This document shows, in pieces, positions 1-10,375 of a DNA stretch of 64,000 nt. The first letter of the stretch is position 1. Every line of letters starts with the position of its first letter. This DNA comes from Mycobacterium sp. 1245805.9 (GTDB lineage Bacteria > Actinomycetota > Actinomycetes > Mycobacteriales > Mycobacteriaceae): the NCBI RefSeq assembly GCF_001672915.1, contig NZ_LZKR01000210.1, positions 1-64,000 on the forward strand, given 5' to 3'. A program made the position numbers and the translations under genes. The notes below the pieces were generated by a model. The model saw only the letters and a program-made list of their open reading frames with translations, made no database searches and had not been told where the DNA came from.

Positions 1-1
1 G

Positions 2-3000
2 GTGGCGGTGGACGAGCCAATTGCTGTGGTGGGCATGGCATGTCGGTTCCCGGGTGGGGTGGATTCGCCGGCGGCGTTGTGGGATTTGGTGGCCACCGGC
101 ACCGATGCGGTGGGGGGTTTTCCGGTCGATCGGGGCTGGAATTTGGGGGAGTTGTTCGATCCCGATGCCGACGCGGTGGGCAAGACGTATGCCCGTGCGG
201 GTGGGTTCTTGACCGAGGCCGCCGAGTTCGACGCGGAGTTCTTCGGGATCTCGGCGCGCGAGGCCATGACGATGGATCCTCAGCAGCGGTTGTTGTTGGA
301 GGTGTGTTGGGAGGCGTTGGAAACGGCCCGGATTGATCCCGCCGGTCTGGTGCGCTCGGAAACCGGGGTGTTCGTCGGCGCATGGTCACAGGCCTACGGG
401 TCGGGGGGCGGCTCCGACGGTGCCGAGGGTTATGCGCTGACGGGTCTGTCGACGAGTGTGGCCTCGGGGCGGGTGGCCTATGCGTTGGGTTTGCAGGGCC
501 CGGCGATCACCTTGGATACCGCGTGTTCGTCGTCGTTGGTGGCGACGCATTTGGCGTGTCAGTCGTTGCGCAATGGCGAGTCTTCTCTTGCGTTGGCGGG
601 TGGGGTGACGGTGATGACCACGCCGTCGGTGTTTACCGAGTTCGCCCGCCAGCGCGGGTTGGCCGCCGATGGGCGGTGTAAAGCGTTCTCCGCCAACGCC
701 GATGGCACCGGTTGGGGTGAGGGTGCGGCGGTGCTGGTCCTGGAGCGGCTCAGCGACGCGCAACGTAACGGGCATCCGGTGGCGGCGGTGATCGCCGGGT
801 CGGCGATCAACCAGGACGGGGCGTCCAACGGGTTGACCGCGCCGAACGGGCCGGCGCAGCAGCGGGTGATCGCCCAGGCCGCGGCCAACGCCGGCATCGG
901 GCTGGATCAGGTGGACGTGGTCGAGGCGCACGGCACCGGGACCACGTTGGGGGATCCGATCGAGGCGGGTGCGCTGATCGCCACCTATGGTGCGGCCCGC
1001 TCGGCGGAGCACCCGTTGTGGGTGGGGTCAATCAAGTCGAACATCGGGCACACTCAGGCCGCCGCGGGGGTGGCGGGGTTGATCAAGATGATCGAGGCCC
1101 TGAACCATGACAGCTTGCCGCCGACGCTGAATGTGGATCAGCCCAGCCCGCATGTGGATTGGTCGGCGGGCACGGTGCGGTTGTTGACCGAGGCGGTGCC
1201 CTGGCCCGAGACTGATCATCCCCGCACTGCGGCGGTGTCCTCGTTCGGGATCAGCGGCACCAACGCCCACGTGATCGTGCAACAAGCCCCCGATATGCCG
1301 GCTCAGGCGCAGACCCCAACCGAGGGTGTCGAATTGGGGCTACCGCTGTGGCCGGTGTCGGCGCGCACGCCGGCGGCGTTGCGCGCCCAGGCCGACCGCC
1401 TGCACGAATATCTGCTCGGCCACCCGGTGCTGGATCTCACGGATGTGGCCTACAGCCTGGCCAGCACCCGCACCCAGCACCCGTATCGGGCGGTGATCAC
1501 CGCCGAGGCCCGCGACGACGTGCTGGCCGGGTTGGCCGCGCTGCGCGACGGCCACCCGCACCCCCGGCTGACCCAGCACCACTATTTGGCCCACCTGCGC
1601 GGCAAGACGGTGTTCGTGTTGCCCGGGCAGGGCGGCCAGCACCCGGGCATGGGCCGCGAACTCTATGCGCAGCACCCGGTGTTCGCCGCGATGGTCGATG
1701 ACTGCGACGAGGCGCTGCGGCCCTTCACCGGGTGGTCGGTGCGCGACGTGCTGCTGCAGGACCCGGCCGCGCGCGCCCTGGAACGGGTCGACGTGGTGCA
1801 GCCGGTGCTGTTCACCATGATGGTGTCGCTGGCCGAGGTGCTGGCGCATTACGGCATCACCCCGGACGCGGTGATCGGGCATTCCCAGGGCGAGATCGCC
1901 GCCGCCTACCTGGCCGGGGTGTTCACCCTGCCCGAGGCGGCCGAGATCGTGGCCCGGCGCAGCCAAGCTCTGAGCACCCTGTGCGGGTCGGGGGCGATGG
2001 CCTCGGTGCTGCTGGCCGCCGATCAGCTCGAACCCCTCCTACAGCCGTGGGGGCCGGCGCTGAGCATCTCGGCGATCAACGGGCCCACCCACACCCTGAT
2101 CAGCGGCGACCCCGTCGCGCTCGAACAGTTCACCGAAACGTGTGAGCGCGACGGCATCCAAATCCGGGCCATCGCGGTCGACTACGCCTCGCACTGCGCC
2201 CAGGTCGAAACGGTGCGCGAGCGGCTGCTGGCCGACCTCGGTGAGCTGAGCCCGGCGCCGGCCAGTATCCCGCTGTATTCCACCGTGGGACAAGCCCTTT
2301 CGGCCGACCCGCTGGACACCACCACGATGGACGCCGACTACTGGTATCGCAACCTACGCGAACCGGTGCGCTTCCATGACCGGGTGGCCGCCCGCCTGGC
2401 CGCCGGCGAGTGCAACTTCGTCGAGCTGTCCCCGCACCCGGTGCTGGCGCCCGCGCTGGCCGACACGCTGGCCCAAACCCCGGGCCGCACCCAATCGGCG
2501 GTCGTCGTCACCCTGCACCGCGACCGCCCCGACCAGGACAGCCTGGCAATGGCCTTGGCCCAGTTGCACACTCACGGCCACAGCCCCGCCTGGCCAGCCC
2601 TGTATCCACACGCCCACACCGTCGGACTGCCCACCTACCCCTTCGACCACCGCCGCTACTGGCTGGCCCCCAGCTGGCCCGGCCCGGTCGCCACGGTGCC
2701 CCACCACGAACAGGTCGTCGCCCCGAGCGCCCGCACGCTGGCCGCGACGTTGGCCGCCCAGACCCCCGAGCAACGGCTGGACACCCTCACCGCGATGGTC
2801 ACCGAGACCGCCGCCGCCGTGCTGGCCCACCCCGATCCGGCGGGGCTCGACCCCGACGGGCTCTTCAAGGATCTCGGCATCGACTCGCTGACGGCCATGG
2901 AGCTACGCAACACCCTCAACCGACACACCGGCCTGGCGCTGCCGGCAACGTTGGCCTTCGACCACCCCACCCCGGCGCAGCTCGCCGGCCACCTCGCCGA

Positions 3001-4405
3001 CCTCCTCAAGGACACCGCACCGCCCGCGGTCCCGGACGTTCCGGTCGGCGCGCGGGGCGACGAGCCGGTGGACAACCGGCTCGCACACGTGGATCAAGCC
3101 GTATTCCTCATGATGCGGGCGGTGCACGGCACGCAGGTTCAGTTCATCTGGGTCTACGACCGCGGCGTGAATATCGATGGGCTGCAGCGATTTCAGCGCA
3201 ACCTTGGCCGAGGGTTGTTGGGACGCAGGGTCGAACGTTCCCCGATACCGTTCGCCCGTGATCACTGGGTGACGGCCCCGGCTCCGGAGGAACTCGACAT
3301 CGCCGCAACGCCGCGGCGGCGCGACGACGTGAGCGCCTGGGCCGACGAGCGGGTGCGGCTACCGATCGACCCGGAGTGGGGCCCCGGCTGGCATCTCGGG
3401 GTGCTTCCGCTCGAGGGCGGCGGGGCCGCGATAAGCCTGGTGGTTTCGCACACGATCGTCGACGGCATCGGGTTGGTGCAGGCGATAGCGGACGCCGCCG
3501 AGGGCAGGACCCGCGATCTGGGCTATCCGCCCGCGCGCTCGCGGACCGTCGGGCGCGCCCTGCGCGAGGATCTGCGGCGAACCGTCAAAGAACTGCCCGA
3601 CGTCGCGCACGCTTTGGTCGCCACGGCCCGAAGGGCCTGGCCCGACCGCAAAGAATTCGCGTCGTCGATCAAGGCGGCGCCGTCGTCCCCGAAGACGGCC
3701 GGCGACGATCGGGCGGTAGAGGTGCCGGCCCTGACCGCATACCTCGATCCCGCGGAGTGGGATTCGCGCGCGAAAAGCCTTGGTGCGAGCAGCAACTCGC
3801 TGGTGGCGGGAATCGCGTGCCGGCTCGCGGTGCGGGTGGGGCGGGTCCGTCCCGACGGAATGGTCACCCTACGATTTCCGGTATCGCTACGCACCGAGGG
3901 CGATACCCGCGGCAACGCGCTCACGGTGGTCGACGTCGCGGTCGACCCGACGCACGCGACCACCGACCTCAGCGACACCCAAGTCAAGATCTCGCAAGCG
4001 ATTCTGGCCGGGATGGAGAACCCCGACGAAGAATTCCTAGCGACATTCCCACTCGCAGCGATGGTTCCGAAACGGCTGAACCGCCGACTGGCGGGCATGG
4101 CTGCGGGCGGTGCCAGCCTTCCGGTGACCGTCTCGAATTTCGGTGACCTGTCCGCGGCGGTGAACCGGCCCGACGGCACCGATGCCGACTACGCGTACAT
4201 GCGTTCCTACGAACCCGATATCAAGAAAAGCACCCTCGAGCACATTGGCGGACAACTGTTTGTCGGCTCGGGGCGGGGCAACGGGAAGATCTTCATCAGA
4301 ATCTCCGCCTACGTTCTCGGCCGGGAAAATACTAAAGATGAGCTGCGGGAAATCATTTCGCGCACCTTCGCCGAATTCGACCTGACCGCGGAGATCGACA
4401 GCTGA
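2..4405 (+). CDS. Type I PKS module (KS-AT-ACP) fused to a C-terminal condensation-superfamily acyltransferase; 5' end probably outside the window
   Basis: This is a polyketide chain-extension module with a built-in acyl-transfer domain. KS spans about residues 5-425, with Cys175 in DTACSSS, the EAHGTGT His and the SNIGH His. AT spans about 530-860, with Ser628 in GHSQG. Its YASH signature near residue 728 is the known marker for methylmalonyl-CoA; malonyl ATs carry HAFH. There is no KR, DH or ER. The ACP has Ser962 in LGIDSL. From about residue 1025 to the end lies a domain with SHTIVDGIG (His1150, Asp1154), the HHxxxDG-type motif of NRPS condensation, PapA and wax-synthase acyltransferases. 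The domain order suggests that the ACP-bound chain is transferred to an alcohol or amine instead of being hydrolysed. KS homology begins almost at base 1 and no start or RBS can be seen, so the reading frame probably continues upstream, perhaps with more modules. The acceptor is unknown. Confidence 0.9.
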   Translation: MAVDEPIAVVGMACRFPGGVDSPAALWDLVATGTDAVGGFPVDRGWNLGELFDPDADAVGKTYARAGGFLTEAAEFDAEFFGISAREAMTMDPQQRLLLEVCWEALETARIDPAGLVRSETGVFVGAWSQAYGSGGGSDGAEGYALTGLSTSVASGRVAYALGLQGPAITLDTACSSSLVATHLACQSLRNGESSLALAGGVTVMTTPSVFTEFARQRGLAADGRCKAFSANADGTGWGEGAAVLVLERLSDAQRNGHPVAAVIAGSAINQDGASNGLTAPNGPAQQRVIAQAAANAGIGLDQVDVVEAHGTGTTLGDPIEAGALIATYGAARSAEHPLWVGSIKSNIGHTQAAAGVAGLIKMIEALNHDSLPPTLNVDQPSPHVDWSAGTVRLLTEAVPWPETDHPRTAAVSSFGISGTNAHVIVQQAPDMPAQAQTPTEGVELGLPLWPVSARTPAALRAQADRLHEYLLGHPVLDLTDVAYSLASTRTQHPYRAVITAEARDDVLAGLAALRDGHPHPRLTQHHYLAHLRGKTVFVLPGQGGQHPGMGRELYAQHPVFAAMVDDCDEALRPFTGWSVRDVLLQDPAARALERVDVVQPVLFTMMVSLAEVLAHYGITPDAVIGHSQGEIAAAYLAGVFTLPEAAEIVARRSQALSTLCGSGAMASVLLAADQLEPLLQPWGPALSISAINGPTHTLISGDPVALEQFTETCERDGIQIRAIAVDYASHCAQVETVRERLLADLGELSPAPASIPLYSTVGQALSADPLDTTTMDADYWYRNLREPVRFHDRVAARLAAGECNFVELSPHPVLAPALADTLAQTPGRTQSAVVVTLHRDRPDQDSLAMALAQLHTHGHSPAWPALYPHAHTVGLPTYPFDHRRYWLAPSWPGPVATVPHHEQVVAPSARTLAATLAAQTPEQRLDTLTAMVTETAAAVLAHPDPAGLDPDGLFKDLGIDSLTAMELRNTLNRHTGLALPATLAFDHPTPAQLAGHLADLLKDTAPPAVPDVPVGARGDEPVDNRLAHVDQAVFLMMRAVHGTQVQFIWVYDRGVNIDGLQRFQRNLGRGLLGRRVERSPIPFARDHWVTAPAPEELDIAATPRRRDDVSAWADERVRLPIDPEWGPGWHLGVLPLEGGGAAISLVVSHTIVDGIGLVQAIADAAEGRTRDLGYPPARSRTVGRALREDLRRTVKELPDVAHALVATARRAWPDRKEFASSIKAAPSSPKTAGDDRAVEVPALTAYLDPAEWDSRAKSLGASSNSLVAGIACRLAVRVGRVRPDGMVTLRFPVSLRTEGDTRGNALTVVDVAVDPTHATTDLSDTQVKISQAILAGMENPDEEFLATFPLAAMVPKRLNRRLAGMAAGGASLPVTVSNFGDLSAAVNRPDGTDADYAYMRSYEPDIKKSTLEHIGGQLFVGSGRGNGKIFIRISAYVLGRENTKDELREIISRTFAEFDLTAEIDS

Positions 4406-4425
4406 TTTCGCCAACCTAGCAATCT

Positions 4426-4446
4426 GTTCAACACGCGTGTGATAAT
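4426..4446 (+). promoter_or_regulatory. Shared acyltransferase promoter/operator motif, copy 1
   Basis: The stretch contains the perfect palindrome ACACGCGTGT directly followed by GATAAT, so it reads as an extended -10 element (TGTGATAAT) overlapping a palindrome. The same block lies upstream of the three other acyltransferase genes of this window. GATAAT ends at 4446 and the TTG/GTG start codons are at 4453/4456. Transcription from this -10 would therefore begin at or next to the start codon, giving a leaderless mRNA. No convincing -35 hexamer is visible. Promoter function is inferred from conservation. Confidence 0.6.
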
Positions 4447-4452
4447 CCTCGC

Positions 4453-6639
4453 TTGGTGACCTCTCAACAGTCCGACAGCGTCAGCCCAACCGAAGAGACG
4501 CAGCGTCGGCCCTCCGCGCAAACGCGATTTCGCCCCGACATCGAGGGCTTGCGTGCCGTCGCGGTGTTGGCGGTGGTCCTGTTCCACGCGGCGGTGCCCG
4601 GTCTCAGCGGTGGGTTCGTCGGCGTCGACGTGTTCTTCGTCATTTCGGGCTACCTCATCACCGGCCTGCTGTGGCGCGAGGCGAACGCCAGCGGCAGGGT
4701 CCGGCTCGCCGGCTTCTACGGGGCTCGGGCCCGCCGACTGTTGCCGGCATCGGCCACCGTCGGCGTCATCACCGCGATCGGGGCGTTTCTCCTCCTGCCG
4801 CCATTGCAGATCGCCGGCGTCCTTCGGGACGGCATCGCCAGCGCGCTGTATGTCAGCAACTACTGGTTCATCAACGGAAGCGTCGACTACTTCGGCAGCC
4901 ACCGGCCGCCGTCGCCGTTCCAGCACTACTGGTCGTTGGGCGTCGAGGAGCAGTTCTACCTGGTGTGGCCGGCGCTGATCATCGGCACCGCCTTTGTCAT
5001 CCGGCTGGTGGGCCGGCGCACCCGGACCCAGGCCACCGCCTCGAAACGCCCGTATCTGGTGGTCCTCGCGCTGGTTGCGGTCCTGTCCCTGGCGCTGTCC
5101 CTGGTGGACACCCTCTGGTTGCCTCCCGTGGCGTTCTATTCGTTGCCGACCCGGGCCTGGCAGTTGGCCGTCGGCGGCCTGGTCGCCCTCACCGCGGACC
5201 AATGGCGCCGACTGGCGCCACGCGCTGCCGCGCCGACCGGATGGGTCGGGCTGGCCCTGATCCTGCTGGCCTGCACCTGGTTGGGCCCGACCACCCCCTA
5301 CCCGGGCATCGCCGCGCTGCTGCCCGTGCTGGGCGCGGCGCTGGTGATCGGCGCCGGCTGTGCCGCGCCGGCGCAGGGGTGCGGCCGCCTCCTGGCCGTC
5401 TCGCCGATGCGAGCGATCGGCCGGATTTCCTACTCGTGGTATCTGTGGCACTGGCCGGTGCTGGTGCTCGCACCGGCCTTGCTGGGCCACCCGCTGGGCC
5501 TGGCCGCCCGGCTGGCGGCGGCCCTGTTCTCCGGCGGGTTGGCGGTGCTCACCCTGCGCTTCATCGAGAACCCGCTGCGATTCGCGGCTCCGATCCGCCG
5601 GTCGGCCGTGGCCAGCCTCGCGCTGGGCGGCGCGGCCACCGCGGTCGCGGTGTCGGTGGGCCTGGTGCTGCTGGAGCACGTGCCGACCCCGGTGGGGCGT
5701 GGCCCGGCGGCCGCGCCGCCGACCATCACGACAGCGCCCGTGCCCGCCGGATCCCCCATCGACGCCTACGACGCGGCGGTGCGGCAGGCGTTCGGCCAAG
5801 CGCAGGCGGCGGTCGCGGCCTCGGCCGACCTCAAAGCCGTCCCGTCGAACCTCAGCCCGCCCTTCGCGACGTCCGAAGACGTGTTGTTCAACGGCTGCCT
5901 GCGCAACATCGCCGAAGTCGGGCAGCCCGAGTGCGCGACCGGCGAGACCGCCTCGACGACGACGATCGCCCTGGTCGGCGACTCGAATGCCGCGATGTGG
6001 AATCCGGCGTTCCAGCAGATCGCGCCCCAGCGGCACTGGCGGCTGGAGACGCTGGCCAAGGGGGCGTGCCCGTTGATGGACTTGCCCAGCACCAACCCGC
6101 TGCAGCGGATGGCCGAGCGATATTCACACTGCGCCCAATGGCGCGGTCAAATCATCGCCCGGTTGCGCGCCGAGCGCCCGCGGCTGGTTGTGCTGAGCAT
6201 GTGGCGGGGCTACCGCGCCGACAGTGATCGGCTGCTCGGCGTCGACGCGTTCGGCCCGGGCTGGCTCGACAGCCTGACCCGGCTGGTGGCGCAGCTGCGC
6301 GGCATGGGCACCAAGGTGCTGGTGCTCGGGCCGATCCCGGATCCGCAGTCCGAGGTGCCGATCTGCCTGTCCGGGCACCTCGATGACGCGACGGCCTGCT
6401 CGCCGCCCGCGTCCTCCGCGGTCAACCAGCCCGGCATCGCGGCCGAGTCCGCCGCCACCAAGGCCGGCGGCGGACAATACGCCGACCTCACCGCGCTGTT
6501 CTGCACCAAGGCCCGCTGCCCGGTCATCGTCGGCAACACCCTCGTCTACCAGGACTGGCGTCACGTGACGCACGAGTACTCCCGGCTGTTGGCACCGGTG
6601 ATCGGGGCGCTGGCCGACCGCGCGCTCGCCGACGGCTGA
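4453..6639 (+). CDS. Membrane O-acyltransferase (acyltransferase-3/OafA type) with C-terminal SGNH domain, paralogue 1
   Basis: This enzyme family moves an acyl group (acetyl or longer) onto sugar hydroxyls of envelope glycolipids. The N-terminal ~400 residues form the multi-pass acyltransferase-3 domain. It opens with FRPDIEGLRAVAVL and the conserved His45 of VLFHA, followed by FVGVDVFFVISGYLITG and a run of about ten hydrophobic segments. After a Pro/Ala-rich linker (about 415-430), the SGNH-like domain has Ser511 in GDSNAAMW and Asp701/His704 in QDWRH. At 728 aa it has the length of its paralogues and of the Rv1565c type. The start is TTG at 4453 or GTG at 4456. No Shine-Dalgarno is visible, which fits the leaderless promoter just upstream. 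The gene ends four bases before the convergent GMC oxidoreductase gene. The acyl donor and the exact sugar position cannot be read from sequence. Confidence 0.92.
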   Translation: MVTSQQSDSVSPTEETQRRPSAQTRFRPDIEGLRAVAVLAVVLFHAAVPGLSGGFVGVDVFFVISGYLITGLLWREANASGRVRLAGFYGARARRLLPASATVGVITAIGAFLLLPPLQIAGVLRDGIASALYVSNYWFINGSVDYFGSHRPPSPFQHYWSLGVEEQFYLVWPALIIGTAFVIRLVGRRTRTQATASKRPYLVVLALVAVLSLALSLVDTLWLPPVAFYSLPTRAWQLAVGGLVALTADQWRRLAPRAAAPTGWVGLALILLACTWLGPTTPYPGIAALLPVLGAALVIGAGCAAPAQGCGRLLAVSPMRAIGRISYSWYLWHWPVLVLAPALLGHPLGLAARLAAALFSGGLAVLTLRFIENPLRFAAPIRRSAVASLALGGAATAVAVSVGLVLLEHVPTPVGRGPAAAPPTITTAPVPAGSPIDAYDAAVRQAFGQAQAAVAASADLKAVPSNLSPPFATSEDVLFNGCLRNIAEVGQPECATGETASTTTIALVGDSNAAMWNPAFQQIAPQRHWRLETLAKGACPLMDLPSTNPLQRMAERYSHCAQWRGQIIARLRAERPRLVVLSMWRGYRADSDRLLGVDAFGPGWLDSLTRLVAQLRGMGTKVLVLGPIPDPQSEVPICLSGHLDDATACSPPASSAVNQPGIAAESAATKAGGGQYADLTALFCTKARCPVIVGNTLVYQDWRHVTHEYSRLLAPVIGALADRALADG

Positions 6640-6643
6640 GACG

Positions 6644-8284
6644 TCAGGCGGGGAAATGCGCCTGGTCCAGGTGCGCGGCCACCCGCAAGGCGTTGGCCGC
6701 GACCGTCAGGCTCGGGTTCAACCCGGCGCTGGACGGGAAGAACGAGGTGTCCACCACGTAGAGGTTGTCCACTTCGTGCGCCCGGTTTTGGGGGTCCAGC
6801 ACGCTGGTTTTCGGATCGGTGCCGAAGCGGCAGGTGCCGCAGACGTGGCCCAGGTTCGCGTTGTCTTTGCCGGTGCCCAGGGTGAGGTTGCGGAACGGCC
6901 GCAACACCTCTTTCAGCTGCCCCACAAAGGCGGCGCGGCGCTCCAGCTCGCTGGGGTGTAACCGGTACCGAAGCCGCAGCCGCTGGCGATCGTCCGCGCC
7001 GGGCCGATCGGGTGGCAGGACGCGGTTGTCCAGATACGGCAGGTCCTCCATGATCCCGGCCAGCACCAGCCCGCCGGTGACGAACCGCTGATACAGGCGG
7101 CGTCCCGCGGGGCTCGTCGCGCGCAGCGCCTTGCCCCGCCAGCCGGGGCGGTTGCTCAGCCACTCCAGCGGCGGTATCTCGCCGAACGACTGCACGGTGC
7201 CGTACTTCTGCCCGTCGGAGAAATAGAAGTCGTTGAACCCGATTTCCTTGTTCGGCGTCGTGATGGTGCGTTTCGGGTTGGGCCAGATCTCGATCGGCTC
7301 GAGCAGGTGGCGCATCAGGTTGCGGCCCACCCAGTCCGAGCCGTTGGCCAGGCCGCGCGGCCAGTCGCCGGAGCGGGAGTTGAGCAACAACAGCGGGGTG
7401 GCCAGCGCGCCGGCGGCCAGCACCACGACTTTGGCCGTCAGCGCCAGCATGTCGGAGCGATGCCGGGCGATCACCCGCTGCACGTGGGTGCGGTCGGCCT
7501 CCAGGCGCACGACCCGGCATTCGGTCAGCAGCCGGGCGCCGTGCTCGCTGATCGCCGGCAGCACGCCGTTGCGGGCGGCGTCGTTCTTGCACGGCCGGGG
7601 GCACAGGTACGTCTGGCAGGTGGCACAGCCCTCGGTGTAGTCGCAGGCCATCGGCAGGTGGTAGGGGTGCAGTCCGCGGCCGGTCAGGTAGTTGACCAGC
7701 GGCTGGTTGTCGGTCGAAAACGGCGGCGCCGCAGGCAATCCGACGCTGGCGGCCTCGGGCCGGAGTGGATCCGGCGCGCCGCGCACCCCCAGCAGTTTCT
7801 CGGCCTCGGCGTACCACGGGCTGAGCTGGTCGTAGGTGATCGGCCACGCCTCGGGCACGGTGGAATCCCCGGGGTCGCGGAAGTTTTGCCGGGGGGTGAA
7901 GTCCTGGGCGAAGAACCGCTCACAGACCATGCCGTACAGCGCCGAGGAGCCGCCGGTGCCGCTGCCGATGAACGGCACGTACCGCTTCGGGCGGCGCCCG
8001 CTGATGTCTTCGATCTCGTCGGTGGTCCGCCCGGCCCGGGCCAACGCGTCGTAGTAGGCCTCCGCCGAGCGGACCGCGCCCGGTTCGGCCAGTTCGGGCA
8101 TGGCCGCGCGGATCGTTCCCGGGGTTCCGGGCAGCGTCGAGCGGCCCTTTTCGACGAACAGCACCCGCCGTCCCGACCGGGCCAGCGACAAGCCCAGCAT
8201 CCCGCCGCCCATGCCGGTCCCCACGACGATCACGTCCCACACCACGCGTTCGGCCTCGCGCGCGCTCAGGTCGCCGTCAGCCAA
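6644..8284 (-). CDS. GMC-family FAD-dependent oxidoreductase
   Basis: This is a flavoprotein alcohol dehydrogenase/oxidase of 546 aa. A dinucleotide-binding motif VVGTGMGGGMLG lies near residues 21-32 and is followed by the ribose-binding acidic end of strand 2 (VLFVEKG). GSGTGGSSALYG is the second FAD-contact loop. The C-terminal block SSAGLNPSLTVAANALR is the GMC signature. CGTCRFG and a cluster of Cys (CATCQTYLCPRPC) are seen mid-protein. The TTG start at 8284 is supported by a GAGGAG ribosome-binding site a few bases upstream; the next candidate start, a Val codon at residue 15, lacks one. The gene is divergent from the Gfo/Idh gene, with about 135 bp of shared upstream DNA. The substrate is unknown. 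In this setting it may oxidise a sugar or lipid hydroxyl of the glycolipid, which is inference only. Confidence 0.9.
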   Translation of the reverse strand: MADGDLSAREAERVVWDVIVVGTGMGGGMLGLSLARSGRRVLFVEKGRSTLPGTPGTIRAAMPELAEPGAVRSAEAYYDALARAGRTTDEIEDISGRRPKRYVPFIGSGTGGSSALYGMVCERFFAQDFTPRQNFRDPGDSTVPEAWPITYDQLSPWYAEAEKLLGVRGAPDPLRPEAASVGLPAAPPFSTDNQPLVNYLTGRGLHPYHLPMACDYTEGCATCQTYLCPRPCKNDAARNGVLPAISEHGARLLTECRVVRLEADRTHVQRVIARHRSDMLALTAKVVVLAAGALATPLLLLNSRSGDWPRGLANGSDWVGRNLMRHLLEPIEIWPNPKRTITTPNKEIGFNDFYFSDGQKYGTVQSFGEIPPLEWLSNRPGWRGKALRATSPAGRRLYQRFVTGGLVLAGIMEDLPYLDNRVLPPDRPGADDRQRLRLRYRLHPSELERRAAFVGQLKEVLRPFRNLTLGTGKDNANLGHVCGTCRFGTDPKTSVLDPQNRAHEVDNLYVVDTSFFPSSAGLNPSLTVAANALRVAAHLDQAHFPA

Positions 8285-8420
8285 TCGAGCTCCTCAGCGG
8301 ATGATGTCCAACGCTTTGCCCGGTCCGGGGCGAATCGCGATCCTAGCATCGCGTTGCCGTCGTCAGACCCGTTCAAAATTGTTGCGGTGGCCGGTCGGAT
8401 CGGCTGTTAGCATCGCCGTC

Positions 8421-9422
8421 ATGTCTGCAGGCGGCGCCCCGGTACGGATCGGCATCCTCGGCGCTTCACGTTGGGCGCCGACGACGTTCCTCACCCCGGC
8501 CAAGGAGAACCCGGAGGTCGTCGTCGCCGCGGTGGCCTCGCGCGATGCGTCCCGTGCCCGAGACTTTGCCGCCAAACACGGCATCCCCCGGGCCCACGAC
8601 AGCTACGAGGCGCTGGTCGCCGATCCGGACCTGGACGCCGTCTACAACCTGCTGCCGACCAGCGTGCACGGCCGGTGGACCCGAGCCACCCTGGACGCGG
8701 GCAAGCACGTGCTGTGCGAAAAGCCGTTCACCGCCAACGCCGCCGAGGCCCGCGAGATCGCCGAGCTGGCCGACAAGTCGGACCGCGTCGTGATGGAGGC
8801 GCTCCAATACCGCTTCCATCCGCTGACCCTGCGCGTCGAGCAGATCATCGCCTCGGGGGAACTGGGCACGCTGGAGCGGGTGGAGGTCGCCGTCTGCGTG
8901 TTGCTGCCGAAGCGCTCCAACGCCAACGTCTATGACTACTCGCTGGCCGGGGGTGCGGTGATGGACGCCGGCGTCTACACGGTCGACATGCTCCGGACCT
9001 TCGGCGGTTCGACGCCCGAGGTCGTCTCGGCGAAAGCGAAACTGGACGGTCCGCAGGTGGACCGGGTGATGACGGCGGAGATGCGGTTCGCCGACGGGCA
9101 CACCGGCCGGCTGCACTGCGCGCTGTGGTCGTCGAATCTGTTTTGGGCGAACGCCAAGATCATCGGCGATCGCGGCCAGCTGAGCTACTTCAGCCCGGCG
9201 GCGCCGCACCTGTTGCCCCGGCTGTCGATCCGCTCGGCCGACGGGAAGCGCGTGGAGCGTTTCCCGCGGCGCACGACCTACGCGTATCAGCTCGACGCGT
9301 TCGCCGGGGCGGTGCTGCGCGGGGAACCGGTGAAGACGACGGCCGAGGGCGCGATCGAGAACATGACCGTCATCGACGGGATCTATCGGGCCGCCGGCCT
9401 CCCGCTCCGCCAGCCGGGCTGA
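8421..9422 (+). CDS. Gfo/Idh/MocA-family NAD(P)-dependent oxidoreductase
   Basis: Enzymes of this family oxidise or reduce sugars, sugar nucleotides or inositols with NAD(P). The 333-aa protein begins with the Rossmann motif GILGASRWAP (residues 9-18). HVLCEKPF near residue 100 carries the conserved Lys of the family. The C-terminal beta-sheet domain contains GGAVMDAGVYTVDMLR. I chose the ATG at 8421 because it immediately precedes the Rossmann fold; the open frame to its left is non-coding in character. Together with the nucleotide-sugar dehydrogenase and the epimerases nearby, it probably makes or modifies an unusual sugar of the glycolipid. Its 3' end overlaps the convergent hydrolase gene by 40 bp. 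Confidence 0.88.
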   Translation: MSAGGAPVRIGILGASRWAPTTFLTPAKENPEVVVAAVASRDASRARDFAAKHGIPRAHDSYEALVADPDLDAVYNLLPTSVHGRWTRATLDAGKHVLCEKPFTANAAEAREIAELADKSDRVVMEALQYRFHPLTLRVEQIIASGELGTLERVEVAVCVLLPKRSNANVYDYSLAGGAVMDAGVYTVDMLRTFGGSTPEVVSAKAKLDGPQVDRVMTAEMRFADGHTGRLHCALWSSNLFWANAKIIGDRGQLSYFSPAAPHLLPRLSIRSADGKRVERFPRRTTYAYQLDAFAGAVLRGEPVKTTAEGAIENMTVIDGIYRAAGLPLRQPG

Positions 9423-10204
9423 GACTTCGGCGCTGCGATCTCGGGCGGCAGCGCGCCACCGGTGAACCAGCCGTCGAGGGTGCGCGCGAACAGGTCCGGA
9501 TAGCGCGTGGGCCAATCGTGGGGCATGCCAAGCGCGACCCTGTCGACCCCGTTGGGCATTTGCTCGGCGAGCGCTGCGGCCCACCGGCGGACCAGCGGCA
9601 ACTCCTTGGCGCCGGTCACGAACATGGTGGGCGAATCCGACTGGCCGAGTTCCCCGGGAAGCCGGAACCCCGAGGACGCGATGGTGACGTCGGCGAGCTG
9701 CCCGCTGGTGATCAGGCGCACGTCCTCGCGGTAGTCGTCGACGTGGGCCGCGGGAACCCTTGTCTGCCAAGCGATCCGGTAGCGGCGCACCATCGCGCGG
9801 TACGCCGCGTTCCGGGCGGGCAGTGACAGCACGCGCCGGGTGAACTCGACGAACGGCAGCCGGTTGAGGATGGTCCCGCACAGCACCGCCCGGTCGACGA
9901 GTTTCGGCTCGGTAGCCAGCAACTGCACCCCCACCTGGGCCCCGAGCGACAGGCCCACCACGTGCGCCCGGCCGGTGTCGACCCGGGTGCGGATGAGTTC
10001 CGCCACCGCCGCGGCGGCCCGGCCCATCTCGAACGGCCCCTGCTCGAAGCTCTTGCCGTAGTGGGGCAGATCCGGGACCAGGCAGCGGTATTGCGGCAGG
10101 CGTTCGACCACCGGTTCCCAGTACCAGCCGCTCGTGTACGCGCCGTGCAGGAACACGATTGCGGGTGCCCCGACCGGACCGGATTCGCGCACGAACAGGT
10201 CCAT
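9383..10204 (-). CDS. Alpha/beta-fold hydrolase
   Basis: This 273-aa protein has the classical alpha/beta hydrolase layout. The oxyanion-hole motif IVFLHGAYTSGWYW lies at about residues 17-30. The nucleophile elbow is GLSLG (VVGLSLGAQVGV, about residues 102-113). The catalytic His is probably in GMPHDWP near residue 230. It has no signal peptide or membrane segment, so it is likely cytosolic. The substrate cannot be predicted; an ester or thioester of the lipid pathway would fit. It is transcribed divergently from the nucleotide-sugar dehydrogenase gene and overlaps the convergent Gfo/Idh gene at the 3' end. Confidence 0.85.
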   Translation of the reverse strand: MDLFVRESGPVGAPAIVFLHGAYTSGWYWEPVVERLPQYRCLVPDLPHYGKSFEQGPFEMGRAAAAVAELIRTRVDTGRAHVVGLSLGAQVGVQLLATEPKLVDRAVLCGTILNRLPFVEFTRRVLSLPARNAAYRAMVRRYRIAWQTRVPAAHVDDYREDVRLITSGQLADVTIASSGFRLPGELGQSDSPTMFVTGAKELPLVRRWAAALAEQMPNGVDRVALGMPHDWPTRYPDLFARTLDGWFTGGALPPEIAAPKSQPGWRSGRPAAR

Positions 10205-10375
10205 GCCGGGGACCTTATCAGCCTTACGCGGCGACGATTCGGCCCTTCCGCGCGGCCATCTATCGCGGTATGCCCAAACTTATGGTCTACCGCACGGGTG
10301 TTGGATAGACTGCCGGACGAGTTAGCCAGGGGCGGGAGGCCCCTTCCATTCCAAACACGCACGGGGATCGAAGAG
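10205..10375. promoter_or_regulatory. Divergent intergenic region with a partial match to the mbtH-type promoter box
   Basis: These 171 bp separate the hydrolase and the nucleotide-sugar dehydrogenase genes. On the + strand TATGGTCTA occurs at 10281-10289, nine bases identical to the start of the box found before mbtH and before the large PKS. About 11 bases later comes GTTGGATAGAC, which could be a -10 region. The rest of the box (GAACTTGTTATACCC) is not conserved, so co-regulation with the NRPS genes is only a suggestion. Confidence 0.3.

Noticed and set aside
4309-6036. Long minus-strand open frame (575 codons) opposite acyltransferase 1
   Set aside because: It is low complexity (Arg, Gly, Gln, Asp), with no recognisable domain, and fully antisense to a well-supported gene. 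High GC leaves such frames open.
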